Below, piece by piece: positions 1-8,410 of a stretch of DNA of 64,000 nt (position 1 is its first letter; each line of letters opens with the position of its first letter). The DNA is from Actinospineispora acaciae DSM 45401. GTDB taxonomy: Bacteria; Actinomycetota; Actinomycetes; Mycobacteriales; Pseudonocardiaceae. The notes beneath the pieces were generated by a model. It saw nothing but the letters and a program-made list of their open reading frames with translations. It ran no database searches and was not told the origin of the DNA. The translations under genes were made by a program, and so were the position numbers. Location of the stretch: the NCBI RefSeq assembly GCF_000620785.1, contig NZ_JIAI01000001.1:1798001-1862000 (forward strand), read 5' to 3'.

Positions 1-2
1 CG

Positions 3-1988
3 CTGCGTGACCGGCTGGTCACCAGCGTCGCGCTGTCGGTGCCGGTGATCGCGATGGCGATGGTCCCCGCCGCCCAGTTCACCTACTGGCAGTGGATCTC
101 CCTTGCGCTGGCCGGACCGGTCGTGACCTGGGCGGCGTGGCCGTTCCACCGCGCCGCCTGGGCGAACCTGCGGCATGGGGCCGCGAGCATGGACACGCTG
201 ATCTCCCTGGGCGTGAGCGCGGCGTTCGGCTGGTCGCTCTACGCGCTGCTGTTCGGCACCGCCGGCACTCCCGGCATGGTCCACGGGTTCTCGCTGTTGG
301 CCCGCGACCCGGACGGCGGGGCCGGGAACATCTACCTCGAGGTCGCCGCCGGGGTCACCACGTTCATCCTCGCCGGGCGCTACTTCGAGGCGCGCTCCAA
401 GCGGCGCGCCGGCGCCGCCCTGCGCGCGCTGCTCGAGCTCGGCGCCAAGCACGTGACGGTGCTGCGCGCCGGCACCGAGGTCCGCATCCCGACCGACCGG
501 CTCGCCGTCGGCGACCGGTTCGTGGTCCGCCCCGGGGAGAAGATCGCCACCGACGGCGTGGTCGAGGACGGCTCCTCCGCGGTCGACGCCTCCATGCTCA
601 CCGGCGAGTCCGTGCCCGTCGAGGTCCGCCCCGGGGACCCGGTCGCCGGGGCCACCGTCAACTCCGGCGGCCGCCTCGTGGTTCGGGCCGCCCGGGTCGG
701 CGCCGACACCCAGCTCGCGCAGATGGCCCGCCTGGTCGAGCAGGCGCAGAACGGCAAGGCGGCCGTGCAGCGGCTGGCCGACCGGATCTCCGGGGTGTTC
801 GTGCCGATCGTCATCGCCCTCGCGGTGGCCACCCTCGGGTTCTGGCTCGGCACCGGAACCGACACCGGGGCCGCACTCACCGCCGCCGTCGCCGTGCTGA
901 TCATCGCCTGCCCCTGCGCGCTCGGCCTGGCCACCCCCACCGCGCTGCTGGTCGGCACCGGCCGGGGCGCCCAGCTGGGCATCCTGATCAAGGGACCCGA
1001 GGTGCTGGAGTCGACCCGCCGGGTGGACACCATCGTGCTGGACAAGACCGGCACCGTCACCACCGGCCAGATGTCCCTGGTGGACATCCACCTCGACCCC
1101 AGCACCGACCGGGCCCAGGCACTGCGGCTCGCCGGCGCGCTGGAGAACGCCTCCGAGCACCCGATCGCCGCCGCCATCGCCCGGGCCGCCAGGGACCGCC
1201 ACACCACGCTGCCCGAGGTCACCGACTTCACCAACACCGAAGGCCTCGGCGTGCACGGCACGGTCGACGGCCACGCCGTCCTGGTCGGCCGCCCGGCCCT
1301 GCTCGAACAATGGAGCCAGCCCCTCACCCCCGAACTGACCGCCGCCAGGACCGCCGCCGAACAACAGGGCCGCACCGCCGTCGCGGTGGCCTGGGACGGC
1401 CGGGCCCGCGCCGTCCTCGTCGTCTCCGACACGGTCAAGCCGACCTCCGCCGAGGCCGTCACCCGCCTGCGCCGCCTCGGCCTGACCCCCATGCTCCTCA
1501 CCGGCGACAACGCCGCCGCCGCGACCGCCGTCGCCGAGGAGGTCGGCATCGACGCCGACGCCGTCATCGCCGAGGTCCTGCCCGCCGACAAGGCCGAGGT
1601 CGTCAAGAACCTCCAGGCGCAGGGCCGGGTCGTGGCCATGGTCGGCGACGGGGTCAACGACGCCGCCGCGCTCGCCCAGGCCGACCTCGGGCTGGCCATG
1701 GGCACCGGCACCGACGTCGCCATCGAGGCCAGCGACCTCACCCTGGTCCGGGGCGACCTGCGCGCGGCCTCGGACGCCATCCGGCTGGCCCGCCGCACCC
1801 TGGCCACCATCAAGGCGAACCTGTTCTGGGCGTTCGCCTACAACGTCGCCGCCCTGCCACTCGCCGCCGCCGGCCTGCTCAACCCCATGATCGCCGGCGC
1901 CGCCATGGCCGCGAGCTCCGCGTTCGTGGTCGCCAACAGCCTCACCCTGCGCCGCTTCGCCCCCGGTACTGTGCGTGGTTCATCGTGA
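3..1988 (+). CDS. P1B-type heavy-metal (copper) ATPase, 5' partial
   Basis: C-terminal part of a P1B-type ATPase that exports a soft metal, most likely Cu(I), across the cytoplasmic membrane at the cost of ATP. The frame is open to the left edge, so any N-terminal metal-binding domain and the first helices are outside. In order one sees the actuator loop TGES (near 600), the membrane metal site CPC (near 908), the phosphorylation loop DKTGTVT (near 1041), the SEHP motif of the nucleotide domain, TGDN, and the hinge GDGVND (near 1644). The last helices hold YN and MAASS, the pattern known from the Cu(I) subclass. A GTG at 39 lies inside the conserved protein and is not the start. A CNNM-type gene follows 25 bases downstream. 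Confidence 0.93.
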   Translation: MRDRLVTSVALSVPVIAMAMVPAAQFTYWQWISLALAGPVVTWAAWPFHRAAWANLRHGAASMDTLISLGVSAAFGWSLYALLFGTAGTPGMVHGFSLLARDPDGGAGNIYLEVAAGVTTFILAGRYFEARSKRRAGAALRALLELGAKHVTVLRAGTEVRIPTDRLAVGDRFVVRPGEKIATDGVVEDGSSAVDASMLTGESVPVEVRPGDPVAGATVNSGGRLVVRAARVGADTQLAQMARLVEQAQNGKAAVQRLADRISGVFVPIVIALAVATLGFWLGTGTDTGAALTAAVAVLIIACPCALGLATPTALLVGTGRGAQLGILIKGPEVLESTRRVDTIVLDKTGTVTTGQMSLVDIHLDPSTDRAQALRLAGALENASEHPIAAAIARAARDRHTTLPEVTDFTNTEGLGVHGTVDGHAVLVGRPALLEQWSQPLTPELTAARTAAEQQGRTAVAVAWDGRARAVLVVSDTVKPTSAEAVTRLRRLGLTPMLLTGDNAAAATAVAEEVGIDADAVIAEVLPADKAEVVKNLQAQGRVVAMVGDGVNDAAALAQADLGLAMGTGTDVAIEASDLTLVRGDLRAASDAIRLARRTLATIKANLFWAFAYNVAALPLAAAGLLNPMIAGAAMAASSAFVVANSLTLRRFAPGTVRGSS

Positions 1989-2013
1989 TAACGGGGACGG
2001 TGCGACGAGGTAG

Positions 2014-3297
2014 ATGGGCGGCTACTGGTTCAACCTGGTGCTGGTCGGTGTCCTGGTCCTGATCAACGCGGTGTTCGCGGGCAGCGAGATCGCGTTGATC
2101 TCGCTGCGGGAGGGGCAGCTGCGGCAGCTGGAACGTCACGGCGGCGCCGGGGCGCGCACCCTGGCACGGCTGGCGCGCGACCCGAACCGGTTCCTGGCCA
2201 CCATCCAGATCGGGATCACGCTGGCCGGCTTCCTGGCCTCGGCCACCGCGGCGGTGACCTTGGCCCAGCCGTTGGTGCCGCCGCTGGGGTTCCTGGGCGC
2301 GGCGGCGGAGGCGGTGGCCATCGCGCTGGTCACGGTGGTGCTGACCTTCGTCACGCTGGTGTTCGGCGAGCTGGCGCCCAAGCGGCTGGCGATGCAGTAC
2401 GCGCGGCGGTGGGCGCTGCTGGTGGCCCGGCCACTGGACGCCCTGGCGGCGATCGCACGGCCGGCGGTGTGGACGCTGGGCGCGGCGACCGACCTGGTGG
2501 TGCGGTTGTTCGGCGGCAACCCGAGCGCCGCGCGCGAGCAGCTCAGCCCGGAGGAGCTGCGCGACCTGGTGGTCGGCCACCGGGGGCTCACCGCGGAGCA
2601 GCGCACGATCATCAGCGGCGCGCTGGAGATCCACGAGCGGACCCTGCGGGCGGTGCTGGTGCCGCGGCGGGAGGTGTTCACCCTGGCCGCGGACCTGCCG
2701 ATCGCGCGGGCCCGCGCCGAGCTGGCCGCGTCCGGGCATTCCCGCGCGCCGGTGGTGACCTCGGGGGACCTGGACGACACGGTCGGCATCGCGCACCTGC
2801 GGGAGCTGCTCGGCGAGCGGGGCGCGGCGCGTGACGTGGTCCATCCGGCGGTGGTGTTCCCGGAGTCGGTGCGGGTGTCCGACGCGCTGCGCCGGTTCAA
2901 GAACGAGCGCCAGCAGTTCGCGCTGGTCGCCGACGAGCATGGCAGCGTCGCCGGCATCGTCACCCTGGAGGACCTGCTGGAGGAGATCGTCGGGGAGATC
3001 TACGACGAGACCGACCGCGACGTGATGGCTGTGCAACCACAGCCGGACGGCTCGCTGTCGCTGCCCGGCACGTTCCCGGTGCACGACCTGCCCGACCTCG
3101 GCGTCGTGCTGGCCGACGCGCCGCGCGGTGACTACACCACCGTCGCCGGCCTGGTGCTGGCCGTGCTCGAACGCATCCCCGACGCCCCCGGCGACACCGT
3201 CGCGCTCACCGACTGGACAGTCGAGGTGACCGAGGTCGCCCACCACGCCATCACCGGAGTGCGGCTGCGCCCGAACCCCACAACCGCGCCGGCCTGA
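2014..3297 (+). CDS. CNNM/CorC (TlyC-like) membrane protein with CBS pair
   Basis: 427-residue member of the hemolysin/CNNM family. Residues about 1-180 form the DUF21 membrane domain with three or four hydrophobic helices and the conserved NAVFAGSEIALIS near the N-terminus. Residues about 200-330 are a CBS pair (RAVLVPRREVFTL, then FALVADEHGSVAGIVTLEDLLEEIVGEI). The rest is the CorC_HlyC transporter-associated domain. Family members are linked to Mg or Co efflux or to membrane regulation; older 'hemolysin' names are misleading. It follows the metal ATPase by 25 bases on the same strand and may be co-transcribed with it, which would fit a metal-homeostasis role, but that is inference. Confidence 0.92.
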   Translation: MGGYWFNLVLVGVLVLINAVFAGSEIALISLREGQLRQLERHGGAGARTLARLARDPNRFLATIQIGITLAGFLASATAAVTLAQPLVPPLGFLGAAAEAVAIALVTVVLTFVTLVFGELAPKRLAMQYARRWALLVARPLDALAAIARPAVWTLGAATDLVVRLFGGNPSAAREQLSPEELRDLVVGHRGLTAEQRTIISGALEIHERTLRAVLVPRREVFTLAADLPIARARAELAASGHSRAPVVTSGDLDDTVGIAHLRELLGERGAARDVVHPAVVFPESVRVSDALRRFKNERQQFALVADEHGSVAGIVTLEDLLEEIVGEIYDETDRDVMAVQPQPDGSLSLPGTFPVHDLPDLGVVLADAPRGDYTTVAGLVLAVLERIPDAPGDTVALTDWTVEVTEVAHHAITGVRLRPNPTTAPA

Positions 3298-3299
3298 CG

Positions 3300-3698
3300 A
3301 TCACCCGGCGGGACCCGGTGCGGGTGTGGGAGCAGTTCGCCACCGTCGACCTGCTGTCGGCCGGGCGAGCCGAGATCATCGCCGGGCGCGGCTCCTACAC
3401 CGAGTCCTTCCCGCTGTTCGGGTACGACCGGCGCGACTATGCCGACCTCTTCCGCGAGAAGCTCGACCTGCTCCTCGAGATCCGCGAGCGGAATCCGCTG
3501 ACCTTGCGGGGACGTTTCCGCGCCCCGTTGGTCGACGCGGACATCGCGCCCCGCGCCGACGGCGAGACCATCCCGATCTGGGTGGGGGTCGGCGGCGTGC
3601 CCCAGAAGGAGCACCTGGAGGCGATCGAGCGGCTCGGCACCGAGGTCGCGCCGGTCGTGCGCCGCGAGGTCGCCTCGGCCGAGCGGAGCGCGGCATGA
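3300..3698 (+). pseudogene. remnant of an LLM-class flavin-dependent oxidoreductase
   Basis: The frame starts inside the luciferase-like fold: it opens with RVWEQFATVDLLSAGRAE, which in this family follows roughly 70-100 residues of N-terminal barrel that are absent here. It then holds GRGSYTESFPLFGY and a stretch ending IPIWVGVGGVPQ, then jumps to the terminal HLEAIERLGTEVAPVVRRE, so another internal segment is also missing. The frame itself is open, which means the losses were in-frame or at the ends. The stop overlaps the ATG of the flavin reductase gene behind it (ATGA), the normal arrangement for a monooxygenase with its FMN reductase. Not expected to be functional. Confidence 0.75.
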
Positions 3699-4253
3699 CC
3701 GGCGCGGCACTGCGGGTCGTCGTCGTCACCGGCAGCCCGAACCGGCCGTCCACGACGTTGGGCCTCGTCGACGTCATCCTCGACACGCTGGCCGCAATCC
3801 TGCCCGTGCGGTCCTCCCGCATCGACGTCTACCGCCTTGGCCCCGGGTTCACCGGAGCGACCGAGCGCGACGACGTCGGCCCCGAGGTCGAGGCCTCGCT
3901 GCGGCTCGCCGAGCGGGCCGACCTGCTGATCGCCGCGACCCCGGTGTTCCGCGGTTCGTACCCGGGGATGTTCAAGCACTTCTTCGACCTCGTCGACCAG
4001 TACGCGCTCGCCAACAAGCCGGTCCTGCTCGCCGCGACCGGCGGAGGAGACCACCATGCCCTGGTCCTGGACCACGCCCTGCGGCCCCCTGTTCGCCTTC
4101 TTCCAGGCGTTGACGGTGCCCGTCGCGGTCTTCGCGTCCTCCGGCGACTTCGACGGCACGGCACTGCTCAACCCCCGCGTCCACGGGCGGATCGAGGTGG
4201 GCCTCAACGATGTGGCCGACCTGCTCCGCGCCCGCGCGACGGGTCGCGCCTAG
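3695..4253 (+). pseudogene. NAD(P)H-dependent FMN reductase with a +1 frameshift
   Basis: An SsuE/MsuE-type flavin reductase, which would supply FMNH2 to the LLM monooxygenase just upstream. It begins VVVVTGSPNRPSTTLGLVD (flavin phosphate loop) and has ATPVFRGSYPGMFKHFFDLV, then ALVLDHALRP. After the C5 run at 4085-4089 the frame is lost. Shifting by one base restores LFAFFQALTVPVAVFASSGDF and an ending at the stop at 4251-4253, as in the family. Removing one C from the run gives an intact protein of about 185 residues. Either a natural frameshift in a decayed pair or a base error in a homopolymer; the broken neighbour favours decay. Confidence 0.8.
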
Positions 4254-4723
4254 GCGGGGTTGGTGTAGGCGCGGGCGGGCGCCAGAAGGACGGCGGCCCG
4301 CCGCTCGTCGGCCATGGTTCGGTCGTAGGTGTCCCAGTCGTCGTGGCTGCCCCCGGCGGCCCGGAAGATCTCGCGGAGCAACAGCCGCAGGCCTTCGCCG
4401 TCGACATCGGGATGCGGGTCGTCCGGGCCGATGATCTCGACGGTCCCCTCGACCGTCGCCCATCGCCAGCCGGCCCGCGCGACGATCGTGGCCCGGCGGT
4501 CGGCGCGCAGGTTGCGCAGCTTGCGGGAGCCGCCGGTGGCCACCAGCCCGACGGCCGGTGCGCCCGTCAGCGGATGCCGCGCAACGCCCGCGTTGACGAC
4601 CGACGCCTGGACGCTGCCGTCGCCGCGCAGCGTGCTGAGCACACACAGCCCGTGATCGAGGGACACGAGCTCGGCGAACGTGGAAAGATCAGCGCCGGCG
4701 TGCCGGGTGGCGTTGGCATTCAT
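4250..4723 (-). CDS. PPOX-class (F420- or FMN-binding split-barrel) oxidoreductase
   Basis: 157-residue pyridoxamine-5'-phosphate-oxidase-like protein. The split barrel is visible from TFAELVSLDHGLCVLSTLRGDGSVQASVV (the first strands) through GGSRKLRNLRADRRATIVARA (cofactor-phosphate region) and WATVEGTVEIIG. Actinobacterial members of this subclass often use F420, but cofactor cannot be settled here. The start at 4723 is chosen because its ATG overlaps the stop of the upstream esterase (TGATG), implying translational coupling; earlier in-frame starts run through esterase coding sequence. Its stop abuts the convergent flavin reductase remnant. Confidence 0.85.
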   Translation of the reverse strand: MNANATRHAGADLSTFAELVSLDHGLCVLSTLRGDGSVQASVVNAGVARHPLTGAPAVGLVATGGSRKLRNLRADRRATIVARAGWRWATVEGTVEIIGPDDPHPDVDGEGLRLLLREIFRAAGGSHDDWDTYDRTMADERRAAVLLAPARAYTNPA

Positions 4724-5613
4724 CAGCTGTCCAACTTCTCGCGCAGCCATTTTCCGGCCTCGATGATAGCGGCGTCGGCCTCCGGGGCACGGCCGACCAT
4801 GCACTGGTAGGCGTGCTGCATTCCGTCGCACACGTCGAGCGCGACCTCGACGCCGGCTCGCCGGGCCGACTCCGCGAACCCTTCGACGCTGGACCGCAGC
4901 GTCTCGTCGCCGCCGCAGGTCACGAAGACCGCCGGCAGCCCGGACGGGTCCGCGTACAACGGGTTGGCCAGCGGGTCGGACGGGGAATGCCCGCCGAGGA
5001 ACAGCGGCGCGACAATGTGCACGAGCTCGCGGGAGATGAAGAAGTCGTTGGCCGCGTTGGACTCGAACGTCTCTCCGGCGGCCTCCATGTCGTACCACGG
5101 CGAGAACGCCGCGACGGCGGCGGGCAGCGGGCGGCCGTCGCGTTCGAGCGCGAGCGCGCACGCCGTCGCGATGTTGCCGCCGGCGGAGTCCCCGGCGAGG
5201 GCGATCCGCGACGGCCGGTGGCCCCGGTCGAGGAGCCAGTCGTACACCGCGCGCGCGTCGTCGAGCTGCGCGGGAAACGTGTGTTCGGGAGCCAACCGGT
5301 AGTCCGGGACCAGGGCGCGACAGCCGGCGGCCTTCGCAAGGTGCGCCGCGAGCTTGCGGTGGCTGTCCTTCGAGCCGCTGACAAAGCCGCCGCCGTGGAA
5401 GAACACCAGCACCCGCTCCGGGTCGCAGCCCTCGGGGTCCGCCCAGATCGCCGGCAGGCCCGCCGCGGTGACCTCGCTGTAGCGCACATCGGCCGGCTCG
5501 GCGGCCAGGCGCGACATCGCGGTCTCGTAGTCCATCCCCGGGGGGTTGGCCGCCGCGCGCTCGGCAACCGCCCGGTACACCTCACGCAGCGCGGCCGATT
5601 CCTTACTGGACAT
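4723..5613 (-). CDS. alpha/beta hydrolase of the hormone-sensitive-lipase family
   Basis: 296-residue carboxylesterase. The HSL-family oxyanion motif HGGGF (after LVFF, near residue 73), the nucleophile elbow GDSAGG (near residue 141) and a C-terminal region with GGDETL and GMQHAY, supplying Asp and His, complete the triad. It hydrolyses short acyl esters in this family; the substrate is unknown. A strong ribosome site (GAGGAGG) precedes the ATG at 5613. It heads a two-gene unit with the PPOX protein and is transcribed away from a TetR gene, which suggests control by that repressor through the palindrome at 5642-5663. Confidence 0.92.
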   Translation of the reverse strand: MSSKESAALREVYRAVAERAAANPPGMDYETAMSRLAAEPADVRYSEVTAAGLPAIWADPEGCDPERVLVFFHGGGFVSGSKDSHRKLAAHLAKAAGCRALVPDYRLAPEHTFPAQLDDARAVYDWLLDRGHRPSRIALAGDSAGGNIATACALALERDGRPLPAAVAAFSPWYDMEAAGETFESNAANDFFISRELVHIVAPLFLGGHSPSDPLANPLYADPSGLPAVFVTCGGDETLRSSVEGFAESARRAGVEVALDVCDGMQHAYQCMVGRAPEADAAIIEAGKWLREKLDS

Positions 5614-5641
5614 GCACCGGTCCTCCTCACCTGGACAAGGT

Positions 5642-5663
5642 GTGAGTTAGTTACCTCACTCAC
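5642..5663. promoter_or_regulatory. probable TetR operator in the esterase/TetR divergon
   Basis: The 94-base gap between the esterase and TetR starts contains GTGAGT-N10-ACTCAC, overlapping GTGAG-N8-CTCAC at 5642-5659. A TATGAT box at 5693-5698 lies just before the TetR ATG. An 18-base near-copy of the N8 form (15 of 18 identical) occurs at 18983-19000. Confidence 0.55.
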
Positions 5664-5707
5664 TGACCGTATAAGGTGATCACGGCGCTGTCTATGATTT
5701 TGGTGAG

Positions 5708-6319
5708 ATGACTGACTCAGAACGGGCCGTCCGGCCGGGCAAGCGGGAGCGGTTGGTGGCCGCGGCGTGCGAGCTGGTGTACCACCAGGGGGTGGCGCGC
5801 ACCACGCTGGCCGACATCGCGACGGCGGCCGACGTGCCGGTGGGCAACGTGTACTACTACTTCAAGACCAAGGAGGACATCATCGGCGCCGTCGTGCACG
5901 CGCACGCGCAGCGTCTCACCGAGGCCGTCGACGAGCTCGAGCGCCGGCATCGCGCACCCAAGGCCCGGCTCACGGCGCTGATGCACCTGCTTGCCGAGCG
6001 GCGGGACGTGATCGCCCGGTACGGCTGCCCCTACGGGACGCTGTGCTCGGAGCTCGCCAAGCGGGCCGAGGGCTCGGACCTGCTCGCCGCTCCGCTGATG
6101 CGGATCCCGCTCGACTGGGCCGAGCGCCAGTTCCGCGCCATGGGACGACCCGACGCCCACGACCTGGCGGTCGAGCTGGTCGCCTCGTACCACGGTGCCG
6201 CGACGCTCAGCGGCACGCTCGGACAGCCTCAGATCATGGCCGGCCAGGCCCGGCGCCTCGAACGATGGATCGAGACCCTCGACCCTGTTGGTGATGCCGG
6301 TTCCGAGCCGAGCCACTGA
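5708..6319 (+). CDS. TetR family transcriptional repressor
   Basis: 203 residues. The N-terminal helix-turn-helix is clear: KRERLVAAACELVYHQGVA, TTLADIATAADVPVGNVYYYFKTKEDII (residues about 12-58). The C-terminal ligand domain has CPYGTLCSELAKRAEGSDL, a pattern seen in a subgroup of TetR regulators (TetR_C_11-like). It faces the esterase/PPOX unit and probably represses that unit and itself. Its 3' end overlaps the convergent universal stress protein gene by 86 bases. Confidence 0.9.
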   Translation: MTDSERAVRPGKRERLVAAACELVYHQGVARTTLADIATAADVPVGNVYYYFKTKEDIIGAVVHAHAQRLTEAVDELERRHRAPKARLTALMHLLAERRDVIARYGCPYGTLCSELAKRAEGSDLLAAPLMRIPLDWAERQFRAMGRPDAHDLAVELVASYHGAATLSGTLGQPQIMAGQARRLERWIETLDPVGDAGSEPSH

Positions 6320-6794
6320 GCCAGCCCTCGGAGACGCTCCGCCGCGCCGGCACCACCAGGACGGGCCGGTGCTGGCACCGGATCGTTCGATGCGTGACCG
6401 ACGGCCTGACCCATCGCGACACCGTCGCGCCGACGCCGCCGCCTCGGCTGCCGAGAACGATCAGCAGCGCGTCGTTCTCCCGCGCCGCCTGGTCCAGCTC
6501 GCAGGCGGGATCACCGTGCCGGACCTCGTACTGCCAGTCCAGGCCACAGCCGACCAGGGTGTGCGTGACCCGGTCGCGTTCTCGGTCGAGCGTCTCCTCG
6601 CCGCGCTGCTCCCAGTCCGCCGAGTCGACATCAACCGGGTAGTCGGTCAGGTCCACCACGTGCACGACCCGCAGCCTGCCGGCCAGCCGCCGCCCGATGT
6701 CGACGGCGACGGCGAGCGCGCGCTCACCTGATGAGTCTGGACGATAGCCGACCACAACCGTGGATGCCCTGTCGTGCTCACCGGACTCATTCAT
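6234..6794 (-). CDS. universal stress protein (UspA) with extended C-terminus
   Basis: 186-residue single-domain UspA protein: STVVVGYRPDSSGERALAVAVDIGRRL is the first strand and helix, and VLGSRGGGVGATVSRWVRPSVTHRTIRC followed by PVLVVPARR gives the ATP-binding G-2x-G-9x-G-like region and last strand. The family normally ends about there; here the frame runs on for some 30 Arg/Gly-rich residues, antiparallel to the end of the TetR gene, suggesting the original stop was lost. ATG at 6794 is chosen because it precedes the Usp fold directly. A strong hairpin lies upstream at 6928-6955. Confidence 0.85.
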   Translation of the reverse strand: MNESGEHDRASTVVVGYRPDSSGERALAVAVDIGRRLAGRLRVVHVVDLTDYPVDVDSADWEQRGEETLDRERDRVTHTLVGCGLDWQYEVRHGDPACELDQAARENDALLIVLGSRGGGVGATVSRWVRPSVTHRTIRCQHRPVLVVPARRSVSEGWLSGSARNRHHQQGRGSRSIVRGAGPGRP

Positions 6795-6927
6795 CACCAC
6801 TCCCCGTTTCGGTACGACCGGCCGAGGACCCGAACTCTCTCCAGCTCGACCGTTGAGCATCGCCGAGCCCGCCGGTGGAGGACACGGCGGGGGCCGGTGG
6901 GGATCGGTTCCGGTGACTGGGTCATGG

Positions 6928-6955
6928 GTCCCTACCTTCCGTTCAAGGTAGGGAC
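6928..6955. repeat. perfect 11-bp inverted repeat with 6-base loop
   Basis: GTCCCTACCTT, loop CCGTTC, then AAGGTAGGGAC. It stands in the 300-base divergent gap between the universal stress protein and the MFS gene. It could be a transcript hairpin or a dimer operator; no U-tract follows on either strand, so a simple terminator is unlikely. The rest of 6795-7094 shows no coding pattern apart from a possible TAGCCT -10 at 7083-7088. Confidence 0.6.
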
Positions 6956-7094
6956 TGTTGGCAGCTGCGACAGCTACGGTTGACGGCGAGCCCCACCGCC
7001 GATGGCCTGCGAGTTTACCGCGCGGACGGCCGCGATGGGGGCCGTCTCACCCAGGTGGGCCGAAATACCGGACGGCGTTGGGTAGCCTCGGGCG

Positions 7095-8294
7095 GTGACC
7101 AGGAGCCGGGTTGCGTTGTTCGTGGCGTTGGGCATCGACAACTTCGGCTCGGGGTTGTTCCTGCCGTTGACGCTGGTGTTCGTCACGCGCGTGGTGGGGC
7201 TGCCGTTGGCGGTGGCGGGGACGGCGGTCACCGTGGGCACGGTGGCCGGGCTGGCCACTCCGGCGCTGGCCGGGCGGCTGGTGGACCGGCTCGGGGCGCG
7301 GGCGGTCGTGATCATCGCGCAGTTGCTGCAGGCGGGCGGGGTGGCGGCGTACCTGGCGGCGGACGGCGTGGCGCTGGTGGTGGCGGCGGCGGTGCTGGTG
7401 GCCTGCGGGCAGCAGGCGTTCTACAGCGCGCTGTTCGCGCTGATCGCGGACGTGGCCGGGGACGGGCCGAAGGACCGGGCGTTCACCGTGGCCAACATGG
7501 TGCGCGGCGCGAGCTTCGGGCTCGGGGCGCTGGCCGCGGGCGGGTTGCTGGTGTGGGCCGGTCCGGTCGGGTATCGGGTCGCGATCGGCGTCGACGCGGT
7601 GAGCTTCCTGGTCGCGGCGGCGCTGCTCGCGTTCTGGCTGCCTACCCCGGTGCGGGTACCGGCCGAGCCTGGTGCGCCGACCGCCCCTCGGCGCGGTGTG
7701 CTGCGCGACCGGCCCTACCTCACCCTGATCGTGATCAGCACGCTGTTCGGGCTGACCGTGGACTTCTTCCTGGTCGGCGTGCCGGTGTACGCGCTGGAGA
7801 TACTGGGCGCCCCGGCGTGGCTGCCCGGCGCGATCCTGGCGCTGTTCACGGCGGTCACGAGCACGGCGGGCACGCTGGCGCTGCGGGCCACCGGCAGGTT
7901 GTCCCGGCCCGCCGCGATGCTGCTGGCCAGGCCCGTGGTGGTGGCGTGGTGCGCGGCGAGCGCCGCCGCCGTGCTGCTGCCCTCGGGCGCGCGACCGGCG
8001 TACCTGCTGGCGTGCACGCTGCTCCTCGCCGCCGCCAACCTGATCTCCGGCGGCCGCCTCAACGCCCTCGCCGAGGCCGCCGCGCCGCGGCACGCCCGGG
8101 GCCGCTACCTCTCCGCGTTCCAGTACGCGTTCACCGTCGCCGGCGTGCTCGCCCCGAGTGTGGTCGCGCTGTTCTCCGTCGCGCCCTGGCTGCCCTGGCT
8201 CACGGTCGCGACGCTCTCCGTGACCGGCGGGCTGGCACTGCGCTGGGTGGCGCCCCGGCTGCCCGCGCACGCGCTCGGCTCGGCCGTTCGGTGA
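7095..8294 (+). CDS. MFS transporter (drug efflux type)
   Basis: 399 residues with about 12 hydrophobic helices. LVDRLGARAVVIIAQLLQAGG is the loop 2-3 region (family motif D-R-x-G-x-R), and helix 5 is glycine-rich (VRGASFGLGALAAGG). Members of this group export small hydrophobic compounds by proton antiport. The GTG at 7095 lies six bases after a TAGCCT box, so a leaderless transcript is plausible. The gene faces the universal stress protein and is convergent with the atypical membrane protein at 8411. Confidence 0.88.
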   Translation: MTRSRVALFVALGIDNFGSGLFLPLTLVFVTRVVGLPLAVAGTAVTVGTVAGLATPALAGRLVDRLGARAVVIIAQLLQAGGVAAYLAADGVALVVAAAVLVACGQQAFYSALFALIADVAGDGPKDRAFTVANMVRGASFGLGALAAGGLLVWAGPVGYRVAIGVDAVSFLVAAALLAFWLPTPVRVPAEPGAPTAPRRGVLRDRPYLTLIVISTLFGLTVDFFLVGVPVYALEILGAPAWLPGAILALFTAVTSTAGTLALRATGRLSRPAAMLLARPVVVAWCAASAAAVLLPSGARPAYLLACTLLLAAANLISGGRLNALAEAAAPRHARGRYLSAFQYAFTVAGVLAPSVVALFSVAPWLPWLTVATLSVTGGLALRWVAPRLPAHALGSAVR

Positions 8295-8410
8295 CCAGAT
8301 CGAGCGGCCGGGAGAAGTCGCTGATCAGGTTCGGCACGGCGGAGTCCATCCCGGCGACGTCCAGCATGCCGGGTCGCCGGTGCAGATCCGTTGAGACACA
8401 CTTCCGGTTA

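Noticed and set aside
6928..6955. DosR/DevR box for the universal stress protein
   Set aside because: The half-sites are in the wrong order (GTCCC...GGGAC rather than GGGAC...GTCCC) and the arms are longer than that motif.
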